A stretch of DNA of 12,184 bases from JAYTQG01 sp043746815 (GTDB lineage Bacteria; Actinomycetota; Thermoleophilia; Miltoncostaeales; Miltoncostaeaceae), in the NCBI GenBank assembly GCA_043746815.1, contig JAYTQG010000038.1, positions 1 to 12,184 on the forward strand, in the 5' to 3' direction. Below are positions 1 to 7,090 of this stretch, piece by piece. How positions within the stretch are numbered: the stretch's first letter is position 1; each line of letters begins with the position of its first letter. The notes below the pieces were generated by a model. That model was not told the DNA's origin and searched no databases. It saw only the letters and a list, made by a program, of their open reading frames with translations. The position numbers and the translations under genes were made by a program.

Positions 1-342
1 GTTGAAGATCCCGCGGGCATCATTTCGATCGAGCGGACGTTGGAGTACCGGGGGCGCTACCACGTCCTTGGCGGGGCCATCTCACCGATTGACGGGATCG
101 ATCCGGAAGACCTCCGCGTGGCCGAACTGGTTGCGCGGATCGACACCGAAGGTGTCACCGAACTCGTCATCGCCACGAACCCGACGATGGCGGGAGAGTC
201 CACGGCGCTCTACCTTGCGGATCTCCTTCGCAGTCGGGTACGCGTCACGCGACCAGCCAGTGGCCTTCCCGTCGGCGCGGACCTGGAACATGCCGACGAA
301 CTAACGCTTGGGCGTGCCCTCGCGGGTCGACGCGACCTGTGA
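1..342 (+). CDS. recR: Recombination protein RecR, C-terminal part (5' end outside the window)
   Basis: RecR works with RecO and RecF to load RecA onto single-stranded gaps during recombinational repair. The reading frame is open from base 1 and ends at TGA 340-342, giving 113 residues, roughly the last 55-60% of a normal RecR of about 200 residues. It begins at the conserved VEDP of the Toprim domain. It then shows EYRGRYHVLGG, the ISP.DGI.PEDLR segment, ATNPT..GE.TALY and the C-terminal GLPVGADLEHADELTLGRAL, all RecR hallmarks. The N-terminal helix-hairpin-helix and zinc finger lie off the left edge. In actinomycetes recR commonly sits near lysC and asd, which are found here about 4.5 kb downstream. 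The last 42 bases overlap the 3' end of the convergent GGDEF-EAL gene. Identification is secure from motifs; only the start is unseen. Confidence 0.95.
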   Translation, partial: VEDPAGIISIERTLEYRGRYHVLGGAISPIDGIDPEDLRVAELVARIDTEGVTELVIATNPTMAGESTALYLADLLRSRVRVTRPASGLPVGADLEHADELTLGRALAGRRDL

Positions 343-3060
343 CGGGTTGGCTGGGGACTGCGTTCCCAGCCATGTAAGGAAGTCGGCCTGGGCAAGGGGC
401 GCGCAGATGAAATAGCCCTGAGCGCGGTCGCAGCCGATTTCGGCGAGGAAGTCCAAGGTCTCGGCGGACTCGACGCCCTCCGCGACGGCAACAAGGCCGA
501 GGTCGTGCGCCAGGGAGACGATTGCTCGCACGATGGCCGCATCCCCAGGGTTGTGAACGCAGTCCCGGATGAACGAACGGTCCACTTTGATCTCATCGAC
601 CGGCAACGCCTGAAGCTGGCCGAGAGAACTAAAGCCGGTGCCGAAATCGTCAATCGCGACGGCGATTCCTGCGGCTCGAAGCTGGCGGAGCATGGCCGCG
701 CCGCGATGCTGGTCACGCATCACGGCTCCCTCCGTAAGTTCCAATCGCAGCGCGCCGAGCGGAAGCCCGTTCGCCGCGGCGGCAGCCGTGATGACCTCGT
801 GAAGCTCGGGTTCGGTCAGGTTGAGCGGAGACAGGTTGATGGCGACCTCCACCTGATGGCCCGAGGCTCGCCACGCCGCGCAGTCCCCAGTTGCCGTCCG
901 TGTGACCCACCGACTGAGCGCGGCGATCAGCCCGACATGCTCGGCCAGGGGAACGAATCGGTCGGGAGCGAGCAGGCCGTGGGTCGGGTGCTGCCAGCGA
1001 ACCAAGGCCTCGGCAGCGATCGGGCGCCCGGTCGCGACATCAAGGACCGGTTGATAGTGGAGGGTCAGCTCATCCCGTTCGATTGCGCGGCGCAGATCCT
1101 CGGCGAGCGCCAACCGGTCGATACCGGCCTCGTCTGTTGCGTGGTCGTAGGTGGTTACCCCAGCCCCACGTCGTTTGGCGCTGTACATCGCGATATCGGC
1201 ATGTCGCAGAAGGGCTTCTGCCGCGGATCCGTGGTCAGGAAACATCGCGATGCCGATGCTTGCGCCAACGCTGATCTCGCGTCCCACGAGAGGAAATGGC
1301 TGCTCAAGGGACTGCAGGAGACGGCCCGCGATCTCCGCTGCACCCTCGCGGGTGATATCCGGGAGCAAGATCGCAAACTCGTCACCGCCGACTCGTGCGA
1401 GGGTGTCCGCCTCTCGGAGAATCGGGCGAAGGCGGGGACCGATCTCACGAAGGAGGAGATCGCCGACCGAGTGCCCGAGGGTGTCGTTGATGTCCTTGAA
1501 CCGGTCCAGGTCCATCATGAGGGCGGCGAACCGGCCATTCGTTCGCCCTCCGAGGGCGACTGCCTGATTCAGTCGGTCACGAAAGAGTGCACGGTTGGGA
1601 AGATCAGTTAACGAATCGTGAAGGGCTTCTCGCTCCAAGCGTGCCTCCCACGAGCGTCGCTCCGTGACGTCCCGGGCGATTCCCTGCAGGCCAGTGACAA
1701 CGCCATCGGTGCGCATTGGGCGCGCCCGGACTTCAAACGCCACCTCGCGGCCGCCACCGGTGAGAACGTCGAGGTCGGTCATGATTTCTCGGCCAGCGGC
1801 GATCTCCCCCATCAGACGGGAGCGGCGCTCCGCGTTCCCTCCGTCCACCAGGAGTTCAGCGACGTCGCGGCCGACGATCTCGTGTCTCGGGTAGCCGAGG
1901 ATCCGCTCTCCGGCTCGGTTGACTGACGAGATCTTGCCGTCCATCGTCGCGGTGAAGACCACATCCGACGCATTCTCGATGAGGTCGCGGTACCGCTCTT
2001 CACTCGAGCGCATGGCGCGCTCGGCGACCGTGCGCAGTGTGACATCCCGGATGACGACCATCCGTCCGCCGACGACCAATCCGGAGGCTTCGAGGTGGCG
2101 CACCGAATACTCGTAGTGGCGCGTCACGCCCGCTTGGTCGAGCGACAGTTGGCCGACTGCGGGCACCGGTCCGCCAGGCCGGACAACCGCGTCCGGCCAG
2201 TCCGGCAGCGTTTTGGCAGCCTCCATGCCAACGATTTCGTCGTGTCGACGCCCAGCCAGCGTGGCAGCTGCCGGATTCGCGTCAACAACGCGCCCTGAAT
2301 CGTCCACAACGACGACGGCCTCCTCCATCACGTCGATCATGGCGTTGCGGCCCGCGGGAACAAGCCCCGCAAAGATGTCCAGGACTCGGAAACGGAACAT
2401 GCAGTAGGCGACGGCGATCGTACTGATCGCGAACGCGAACGGTGTTGGATCGACGATTTGCACTGCCCCGCTGATGTATGCGAGGTTGGCGAGCCAGGGA
2501 GCGAGAATCGCTGGCACCAAGAGGCGCAGCTGGCGTCGGTAGTGCGCGGAACTCCACAGGGTCCGAATCAGCAGCACGCTTGCAAGTCCAAGACAGCCGT
2601 AGGAGTACACCGCCTGAACCCAGAACCAAGGCCCGTACTCGGCCTTGAAGGCCGCGAGCCCGCCGGTGTGCGCCAGGCTCGTGCGCGACCAGTGCAAGTG
2701 GTGCAGCTCATTGGTCCAAACCACCAGGATGGTCGCAACGGGGACGGCGAAGAGCACGGGCCAACGGCGTGCTACCCGGTCGCGACGCCCGGTGTATGCC
2801 AAGACCGCCAGGAGGAACGCTGGGCTGAGTGGTGCGATGCCGAGGTACTGCACTTTCGAGAGCCAAACTTTCGCGCGGAGTCCATCCGTCAGAAAGTCCG
2901 CTCCGTATGCCGCTGACCAGACGGCCAACGCCAGGCAGAGCGCGCTAAACGCACGGGCCCCCGGGACCGCGCTGCGACGTCGACCGAGCGTGGCGAGACC
3001 AAGGGCCATTGCCGCGACAGTGAACAAGAGGAACGCAAGGACTAACGACACGATGTGCAA
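301..3060 (-). CDS. Membrane-bound PAS-PAS-GGDEF-EAL cyclic di-GMP turnover protein
   Basis: A 919-residue sensor-type protein predicted to synthesise and/or hydrolyse cyclic di-GMP. Residues 1-225 form about seven hydrophobic segments, resembling the 7TM input region of some histidine kinases. Two PAS domains follow (about 235-342 and 352-466), then GGDEF (480-640) and EAL (650-895). The GGDEF signature is intact at 558-562. A product-inhibition I-site (READ, 549-552) lies exactly five residues before it, and D517 and N525 fit the metal and substrate positions. The EAL domain keeps E684, N742, E774, D804-D805, K825, E861 and Q881, so phosphodiesterase activity is plausible; net activity cannot be read. 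Start is TTG at 3060, with GAGGGG 12 nt upstream; no ATG or GTG lies between it and the upstream in-frame stop at 3102-3100. The first internal ATG is codon 18. The gene diverges from xseA and its end overlaps recR. Confidence 0.93.
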   Translation of the reverse strand: MHIVSLVLAFLLFTVAAMALGLATLGRRRSAVPGARAFSALCLALAVWSAAYGADFLTDGLRAKVWLSKVQYLGIAPLSPAFLLAVLAYTGRRDRVARRWPVLFAVPVATILVVWTNELHHLHWSRTSLAHTGGLAAFKAEYGPWFWVQAVYSYGCLGLASVLLIRTLWSSAHYRRQLRLLVPAILAPWLANLAYISGAVQIVDPTPFAFAISTIAVAYCMFRFRVLDIFAGLVPAGRNAMIDVMEEAVVVVDDSGRVVDANPAAATLAGRRHDEIVGMEAAKTLPDWPDAVVRPGGPVPAVGQLSLDQAGVTRHYEYSVRHLEASGLVVGGRMVVIRDVTLRTVAERAMRSSEERYRDLIENASDVVFTATMDGKISSVNRAGERILGYPRHEIVGRDVAELLVDGGNAERRSRLMGEIAAGREIMTDLDVLTGGGREVAFEVRARPMRTDGVVTGLQGIARDVTERRSWEARLEREALHDSLTDLPNRALFRDRLNQAVALGGRTNGRFAALMMDLDRFKDINDTLGHSVGDLLLREIGPRLRPILREADTLARVGGDEFAILLPDITREGAAEIAGRLLQSLEQPFPLVGREISVGASIGIAMFPDHGSAAEALLRHADIAMYSAKRRGAGVTTYDHATDEAGIDRLALAEDLRRAIERDELTLHYQPVLDVATGRPIAAEALVRWQHPTHGLLAPDRFVPLAEHVGLIAALSRWVTRTATGDCAAWRASGHQVEVAINLSPLNLTEPELHEVITAAAAANGLPLGALRLELTEGAVMRDQHRGAAMLRQLRAAGIAVAIDDFGTGFSSLGQLQALPVDEIKVDRSFIRDCVHNPGDAAIVRAIVSLAHDLGLVAVAEGVESAETLDFLAEIGCDRAQGYFICAPLAQADFLTWLGTQSPANPSQVASTREGTPKR

Positions 3061-3150
3061 GGCCTTGACTGACCCCTCATGCCGGGCAACGCCATGAAAT
3101 CAATCGTAGCGGGCGCTTCGCGTTGCCACGGTTCGTGTGGGTCGTCCGCC

Positions 3151-3156
3151 TACACT
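3151..3156 (+). promoter_or_regulatory. Putative -10 box (TACACT) for a leaderless xseA transcript
   Basis: TACACT fits the actinobacterial TANNNT -10 consensus and ends seven bases before ATG 3164. Transcription would then start at or next to the A of the start codon, and no Shine-Dalgarno sequence is visible before that ATG. A TTGCCA at 3123-3128 resembles a -35 but its 22-bp spacing is too long, so the -35 is unclear. This is inference from motif and spacing only. Confidence 0.4.
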
Positions 3157-3163
3157 TCGTATC

Positions 3164-4519
3164 ATGGCGACCGTCGAGCCGCAGGTAATTGATGCCCGCC
3201 CAATCTCCCCAAGCCAGCTTGCGCTCTGGATCGGCAGCGCGCTCGGGCGCATCGCCCAGACGTGGGTTGAAGGCGAGGTGACCAAGGTTCAGGCGTCTGG
3301 AAGCGGACACCTGTATTTCACACTTGCGGACGCGAAGACACAGCTTGATGCGATGGTCTGGGATCAGGATCGACCCGCAGTTGAGGGAATGCTGGCTCCG
3401 GGGCGAACGGTGCGCGTGCATGTCTCGTCGGTGCGCTTCTATGCCCCCCAGGGCCGAGTGAGCGTCATGGTCGACCAAGCCCGAGCGGTTGGCGAGGGGG
3501 AAATCCTCCGCGAGATCGTCGCAACGGCTGGACGCCTTGCCGCCGACGGGTTGACCGATCCGGGTCGTCGACGACCGCTTCCGTTGGTTCCCCGCCGGAT
3601 TGGGTTGATTGCCGGTCGCGACTCTGACGCCAGGGCGGATGTCGTGGACGCCCTGCGCGGACGCTTCGCTCCGGTTCGGATTCTCGTCGCTCCGGCACTC
3701 GTTGAAGGGCCGAATGCCGTCGACTCGATTCTCGCCGCGATACGGAGCCTCGCGCGGGTCCCGGACGTCGACGTGATCGTGCTTGCCCGGGGGGGAGGCA
3801 GTGTTGAGGCGCTCCGCCCGTTTTCAGACGAACGGCTGTGTCGCGCGATTGCCGCCGCGCGGACCCCAATCGTGACGGCCATCGGGCACACCAAACAGCG
3901 TCCGAACTGCGACCTCGTCGCCGACGCGAGCGCGAACGTACCTCGCGACATCGCCGCACTGGTTGTCCCATCGGAGACGCAGCTACGGGAGGAACTCGAT
4001 CTTGGACGTCAGGCCCTCGGTCGCCTCGACCAACGCATTGGTGTCGCCCGCGAGCGAGTCGGGCATCTCGGGGTACGGGCGCGCGGGACGGCCCGCATGG
4101 AACGCACGCGGGGAACACTTCAAGGGTTCCGGGCAACGCTTCGCTCCGAAGTGCGTTCAGTTGGGGCTCGTGTCGCCCGCGAAGGAGAGCGCATTGACTC
4201 GGTTCGGGGAGCCCAGGCACGCGCCACTGGGCGCTACCTGGTGATTTCGCGGGAGCGACTTGAGCGGGCGAATGGGCCGTTCCTCGCCTCGGGGGCGGCA
4301 CGGCTGGCACGCGCGGAGGTGACCCTGGACCGCGCGGTACAGGGCCTTGATCGGCGTGACGGCCTGCGCCACGGGTACGCCGTGTTGCGTGATGCACGCG
4401 GCCGTCCGCTGACATCAATCGCCGATCTCGCCCCCGGTCAAGCTGTCGATGTGCGCCTTGCCGACGGCAGTGCAGTTGCCACCATCCTCACCACCGACCC
4501 CGAGCAAGCGAGCCCATGA
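3164..4519 (+). CDS. xseA: Exodeoxyribonuclease VII large subunit
   Basis: Large catalytic subunit of exonuclease VII, which degrades single-stranded DNA from both ends and acts in mismatch and general repair. From ATG 3164 it has 451 residues, normal for the family. The N-terminal OB fold covers about 12-105 (WVEGEV, HLYFTLAD). The nuclease domain holds GLIAGRDSDARAD (147-159), VIVLARGGGS (204-213), an AIGH motif ending at H242 and CDLVAD (249-254). A long basic, coiled-coil-like region (about 265-400) and a short beta-rich tail with HGYAVL follow. Usual acidic residues are replaced: ED after GGGS-x reads EA (A216), and GHExD reads GHTKQ. The frame can start at GTG 3137, but ATG 3164 is preferred because a -10-like box lies between them and neither has a ribosome binding site. 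It overlaps xseB by ATGA. Confidence 0.92.
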   Translation: MATVEPQVIDARPISPSQLALWIGSALGRIAQTWVEGEVTKVQASGSGHLYFTLADAKTQLDAMVWDQDRPAVEGMLAPGRTVRVHVSSVRFYAPQGRVSVMVDQARAVGEGEILREIVATAGRLAADGLTDPGRRRPLPLVPRRIGLIAGRDSDARADVVDALRGRFAPVRILVAPALVEGPNAVDSILAAIRSLARVPDVDVIVLARGGGSVEALRPFSDERLCRAIAAARTPIVTAIGHTKQRPNCDLVADASANVPRDIAALVVPSETQLREELDLGRQALGRLDQRIGVARERVGHLGVRARGTARMERTRGTLQGFRATLRSEVRSVGARVAREGERIDSVRGAQARATGRYLVISRERLERANGPFLASGAARLARAEVTLDRAVQGLDRRDGLRHGYAVLRDARGRPLTSIADLAPGQAVDVRLADGSAVATILTTDPEQASP

Positions 4520-4773
4520 GCGACGACGCAACACCGATCACCTTCGAGCAGGGCCTTGCACGTCTCTCCGAGATCGTCCGTCAGGTCGAGTCCGAATCGG
4601 TTCCCATCGGGACAGCCATTGAGTTGGTTCGCGAGGGGCGCGGCATCGAGCGGGCACTCCGCGAATACCTCGACACGTGTCAGGGTGAACTTGCCGAGAT
4701 TGAGGCCGCTGAGGCTCCCGCGACGTTTCGTGTGGTGACGGCAATGCCGACCCCGGCCGGACCACCCGGTTAG
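4516..4773 (+). CDS. xseB: Exodeoxyribonuclease VII small subunit
   Basis: Small helical subunit that packs against the long helices of XseA and is needed for a functional exonuclease VII complex. The product has 85 residues, close to the family's usual 70-90. The family pattern is clear: ITFEQGLARLSEIVRQVES (8-26), then a turn, then an amphipathic helix with VREGRGIERALREYLDTC (38-55). A proline-rich tail follows. Its ATG overlaps the xseA stop as ATGA, so the two are probably translationally coupled, which suits subunits of one complex. Its TAG stop (4771-4773) lies in the same reading frame as the following lysC gene, so lysC translation cannot begin before base 4774. Confidence 0.92.
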   Translation: MSDDATPITFEQGLARLSEIVRQVESESVPIGTAIELVREGRGIERALREYLDTCQGELAEIEAAEAPATFRVVTAMPTPAGPPG

Positions 4774-4797
4774 AATTCCCGGTCGGAACCAGTTGCG

Positions 4798-4802
4798 AGG
4801 AG
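4798..4802 (+). promoter_or_regulatory. Ribosome binding site AGGAG before lysC, spaced for an ATC start
   Basis: AGGAG is the only strong Shine-Dalgarno match between xseB and lysC. It lies 7 nt from an in-frame ATC (4810-4812), but 19 nt from GTG 4822 and 22 nt from ATG 4825, which are too far for normal initiation. See the lysC start finding. Confidence 0.5.
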
Positions 4803-4821
4803 CGAGACGATCGGCCTGAGG

Positions 4822-6048
4822 GTGATGAAGTTCGGCGGCAGCTCAGTCGCCGACGCAGAGAAGATCCGAAACGTTGCCGAGCGAATCGCGGCGGCGAAAG
4901 AGTCCGGCGATGATGTTGTGGCCGTCGTTTCGGCGATGGGTAAAACCACCGATGGCCTGGTCTCGCTGGCCAATCAGCTGTCATCGGCCCCCGACCCACG
5001 CGAGATGGACATGCTGCTCTCAACCGGAGAACGCATCTCCTGTGCCCTCGTCGCCATGGCGCTGCACGACCTCGGTCACGAGGCAGTCAGCTTCACCGGC
5101 TCGCAGGCGGGCATCGTTACTGACGGCGCCCACACAAAAGCCAAGATCCTGGAGATCAAAGGCGACCGAGTCCGCACGGCGCTCGCGGAGGATCACGTTG
5201 TGCTGGTCGCCGGGTTCCAGGGGGTGTCGGCTGACCGGGAGGTCACAACGCTCGGCCGCGGCGGCAGTGACACCACCGCCGTCGCCCTGGCTGCCGCGAT
5301 GAAAGCGGACGTTTGCGAGATCTACACGGACGTCACAGGGGTCTTCACCGCGGACCCGCGCGTGGTTCCCGACGCCAGCAAGATCCCTCGTATCACGCAC
5401 GAGGAGATGCTGGAGATGGCCTCTCAGGGCTCCAAGGTGCTCGCGCTGCGGGCCGTGGAGTTCGCCCGCCGGTTCAACGTTCCACTGCACACCCGTTCGT
5501 CCTTTCTCCCTGAGGAAGGAACCTGGATCATCGAGGAGACCCCCGACATGGAGAAGGCCATCGTCTCGGCCATCGCCCACAAGAGCGACGAGGCAAAGAT
5601 CACGATCCTCGGCCTGGAGGACCACCCGGGTGTCGCCGCGAAGGTCTTCACTGCCTTGGCCGATGCCCTGGTCAACGTCGACACGATCATCCAGAACGTC
5701 GGCGAGAACGACCGCGCCGACATGTCCTTCACGGTTCCGTTGGGCGAGCTTCGCACGGCGCTCGCTGCACTTGAGCCGGTCACGAAGGCGCTCGGCGCCC
5801 GTGAGGTGCTTCACGACGACCAGATCGGCAAGGTCACGTTGGTCGGGGCTGGGATGAAGAGTGAATCCGGAGTCGCCGCGAAGATGTTCCGGGTTCTCGC
5901 GAACGAGGGCATCAACATGCAGATGATCGACACCTCCACAATTCGGACGACCGTCGTGATGGATCGCCGCGAGGTGGAGCGGGCTGTTCGGGCCCTGCAT
6001 GAAGCATTTGATCTGTCCAGCGAAGCGGAACGTCGGGTGGCCAACTGA
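4822..6048 (+). CDS. lysC: Aspartate kinase
   Basis: Aspartokinase phosphorylates L-aspartate, the first step to lysine, threonine, methionine and diaminopimelate. From GTG 4822 it has 408 residues, the usual length of the actinobacterial type. The kinase domain (about 1-235) has KFGGSS (3-8), the LLSTGE loop (65-70), TTLGRGGSDTTA (142-153), and YTDVTGVFTADPR (168-180). Two ACT domains (about 258-330 and 337-400) carry the QNV and VGAGMKS motifs, so feedback inhibition by lysine and/or threonine is expected. The start is uncertain: GTG 4822 and ATG 4825 lack a well-spaced ribosome binding site, while AGGAG 4798-4802 points to an in-frame ATC at 4810, which would add four residues (412 in all). 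It lies 48 nt after xseB and overlaps asd by one base (TGATG). Confidence 0.95.
   Translation: MMKFGGSSVADAEKIRNVAERIAAAKESGDDVVAVVSAMGKTTDGLVSLANQLSSAPDPREMDMLLSTGERISCALVAMALHDLGHEAVSFTGSQAGIVTDGAHTKAKILEIKGDRVRTALAEDHVVLVAGFQGVSADREVTTLGRGGSDTTAVALAAAMKADVCEIYTDVTGVFTADPRVVPDASKIPRITHEEMLEMASQGSKVLALRAVEFARRFNVPLHTRSSFLPEEGTWIIEETPDMEKAIVSAIAHKSDEAKITILGLEDHPGVAAKVFTALADALVNVDTIIQNVGENDRADMSFTVPLGELRTALAALEPVTKALGAREVLHDDQIGKVTLVGAGMKSESGVAAKMFRVLANEGINMQMIDTSTIRTTVVMDRREVERAVRALHEAFDLSSEAERRVAN
5548..6048 (+). CDS. Aspartate kinase beta subunit from an internal start (same frame as lysC)
   Basis: In Corynebacterium glutamicum and Bacillus subtilis the lysC-type gene also makes a short regulatory beta subunit from an internal in-frame start. 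Here ATG 5548 (codon 243) falls at the equivalent place, just before the first ACT domain, where the sequence reads MEKAIVSAIAHKSDEAKI. A GAGGAG at 5533-5538 ends nine bases before it, a well-placed ribosome binding site. The product would be 166 residues with both ACT domains and no kinase domain, and would form an alpha2-beta2 enzyme with full-length LysC. Start and spacing are seen; expression is inferred from the family. Confidence 0.55.
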   Translation: MEKAIVSAIAHKSDEAKITILGLEDHPGVAAKVFTALADALVNVDTIIQNVGENDRADMSFTVPLGELRTALAALEPVTKALGAREVLHDDQIGKVTLVGAGMKSESGVAAKMFRVLANEGINMQMIDTSTIRTTVVMDRREVERAVRALHEAFDLSSEAERRVAN

Positions 6049-7064
6049 TGTTGAACGTGGCCATCGTCGGGGCAACCGGAGCCGTTGGCGGGACAATCCT
6101 CCGCGTCCTTGAAGAGCGCGGTTTTCCGATCACGGAGCTTCGCGCCCTGGCATCGGCACGAAGTGTCGGCAAGACGGTCGACTACCTCGGGAAACAAATC
6201 GTCGTCCAGGAGCTGACCGTCGACAGCTTCGCTGGCATCGACGTGGCCTTGTTCTCGGCGGGCGCGACCCGCTCTCGCGAGTTCGCACCCGCGGCCGTTG
6301 CTGCCGGTGCAGTTGTCGTCGATAACTCCTCTGCCTACCGGATGGACCCGGACGTTCCCCTGGTCGTTCCCGAGGTCAACGAGCATGCACTGGAGCGCCA
6401 CAACGGCATCGTCGCGAACCCGAACTGCGTCGCAGCACCGCTGGTCGTCGCCTTGAAACCCATTGCCGATGCGGTTGGTCTGGAGCGGGTCGTGATCTCT
6501 AGTTACCAGTCGGTCAGCGGTACTGGCCAGGCGGCCATCGAGGAACTGCGCGACCAGAGCGCCGGGATGCTTGCCGGGAGTGAGCCTGCCCCTGCGGTCT
6601 ACCCGCATCCGATTGCGTTCAACGTGCTTCCCCACATCGACACCTTCGACGAGACTGGCTACACCGGCGAAGAGCGGAAGGTCATCGCTGAGACGCAGAA
6701 GATGCTCGAAATGCCCGACCTCGCCGTCAGCGCGACGTGCGCCCGGGTACCGGTCTTCTACTGCCACTCACAGGCCGTCCATATTGAGACCCGCGATCCG
6801 ATCAGCGCCGCCCACGCAAGCGAACTCCTCCTCGCCGCCCCCGGACTCGTTCTGCGCGACGACCCCGGCCGGGGTGAGTACCCCTTGGCGCGCGCGGTCG
6901 CTGGCCACGACGAGGTCTACGTCGGTCGTATCCGCAAGGACCTTTCGCACCCCCGCGGCCTCGTGATGTGGATCGTCGCCGACAACCTTCGCAAGGGTGC
7001 CGCGACGAACGCGGTGCAGATCGCGGAGTCGCTGGTCACGAAGGGGCTCCTGCGCAGTCGGTGA
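6048..7064 (+). CDS. asd: Aspartate-semialdehyde dehydrogenase
   Basis: Catalyses NADPH-dependent reduction of aspartyl phosphate, the product of the preceding gene, to aspartate semialdehyde. It has 338 residues, typical of the Gram-positive type. The N-terminal Rossmann motif VAIVGATGAVG (4-14) binds NADP. The nucleophile is C127 in NPNC (124-127). The active-site Q154 lies in SSYQSVSGTG (151-160), and the RVPV...HSQAVH stretch (233-245) gives the conserved arginine and histidine region. DNLRKGAATNAVQIAE (312-327) is the C-terminal family signature. Its ATG shares the A of the lysC TGA stop (TGATG), so the two consecutive pathway enzymes are probably translationally coupled. No clear terminator is visible after it. 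Confidence 0.96.
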   Translation: MLNVAIVGATGAVGGTILRVLEERGFPITELRALASARSVGKTVDYLGKQIVVQELTVDSFAGIDVALFSAGATRSREFAPAAVAAGAVVVDNSSAYRMDPDVPLVVPEVNEHALERHNGIVANPNCVAAPLVVALKPIADAVGLERVVISSYQSVSGTGQAAIEELRDQSAGMLAGSEPAPAVYPHPIAFNVLPHIDTFDETGYTGEERKVIAETQKMLEMPDLAVSATCARVPVFYCHSQAVHIETRDPISAAHASELLLAAPGLVLRDDPGRGEYPLARAVAGHDEVYVGRIRKDLSHPRGLVMWIVADNLRKGAATNAVQIAESLVTKGLLRSR

Positions 7065-7090
7065 TGTAGCCAATGCGCGACAATCGCAGC

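Noticed and set aside
505..1611. A 368-codon open frame on the plus strand opposite the GGDEF-EAL gene
   Set aside because: It lies wholly inside strongly conserved GGDEF and EAL coding sequence, and its translation has no recognisable domain or membrane pattern. Long antisense frames are expected in GC-rich DNA.
3103..3108. TACGAT on the minus strand as a -10 for the GGDEF-EAL gene
   Set aside because: It matches TANNNT and would leave a leader of about 35 nt, but there is no -35 and this pattern is frequent by chance.
3465..4418. A 317-codon minus-strand frame opposite xseA
   Set aside because: Arginine- and proline-rich composition without domains, entirely within xseA, as expected for a GC-rich shadow frame.
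4771..4776. TAGAAT overlapping the xseB stop as a -10 for a separate lysC promoter
   Set aside because: It fits TANNNT but no -35-like hexamer is found at 16-18 bp, and the tight spacing suggests lysC is read with xseAB.
4747..4786. Inverted repeat CCGACC/GGTCGG and CCGG elements between xseB and lysC, as a possible terminator or attenuator
   Set aside because: The stem is only six base pairs with a 28-base loop, lacks a T-run, and uses common GC-rich words.
5020..6767. Long minus-strand open frames (358 and 318 codons) opposite lysC and asd
   Set aside because: Both are antisense to unmistakable enzymes, overlap each other, and show no family motifs; they are by-products of codon bias.
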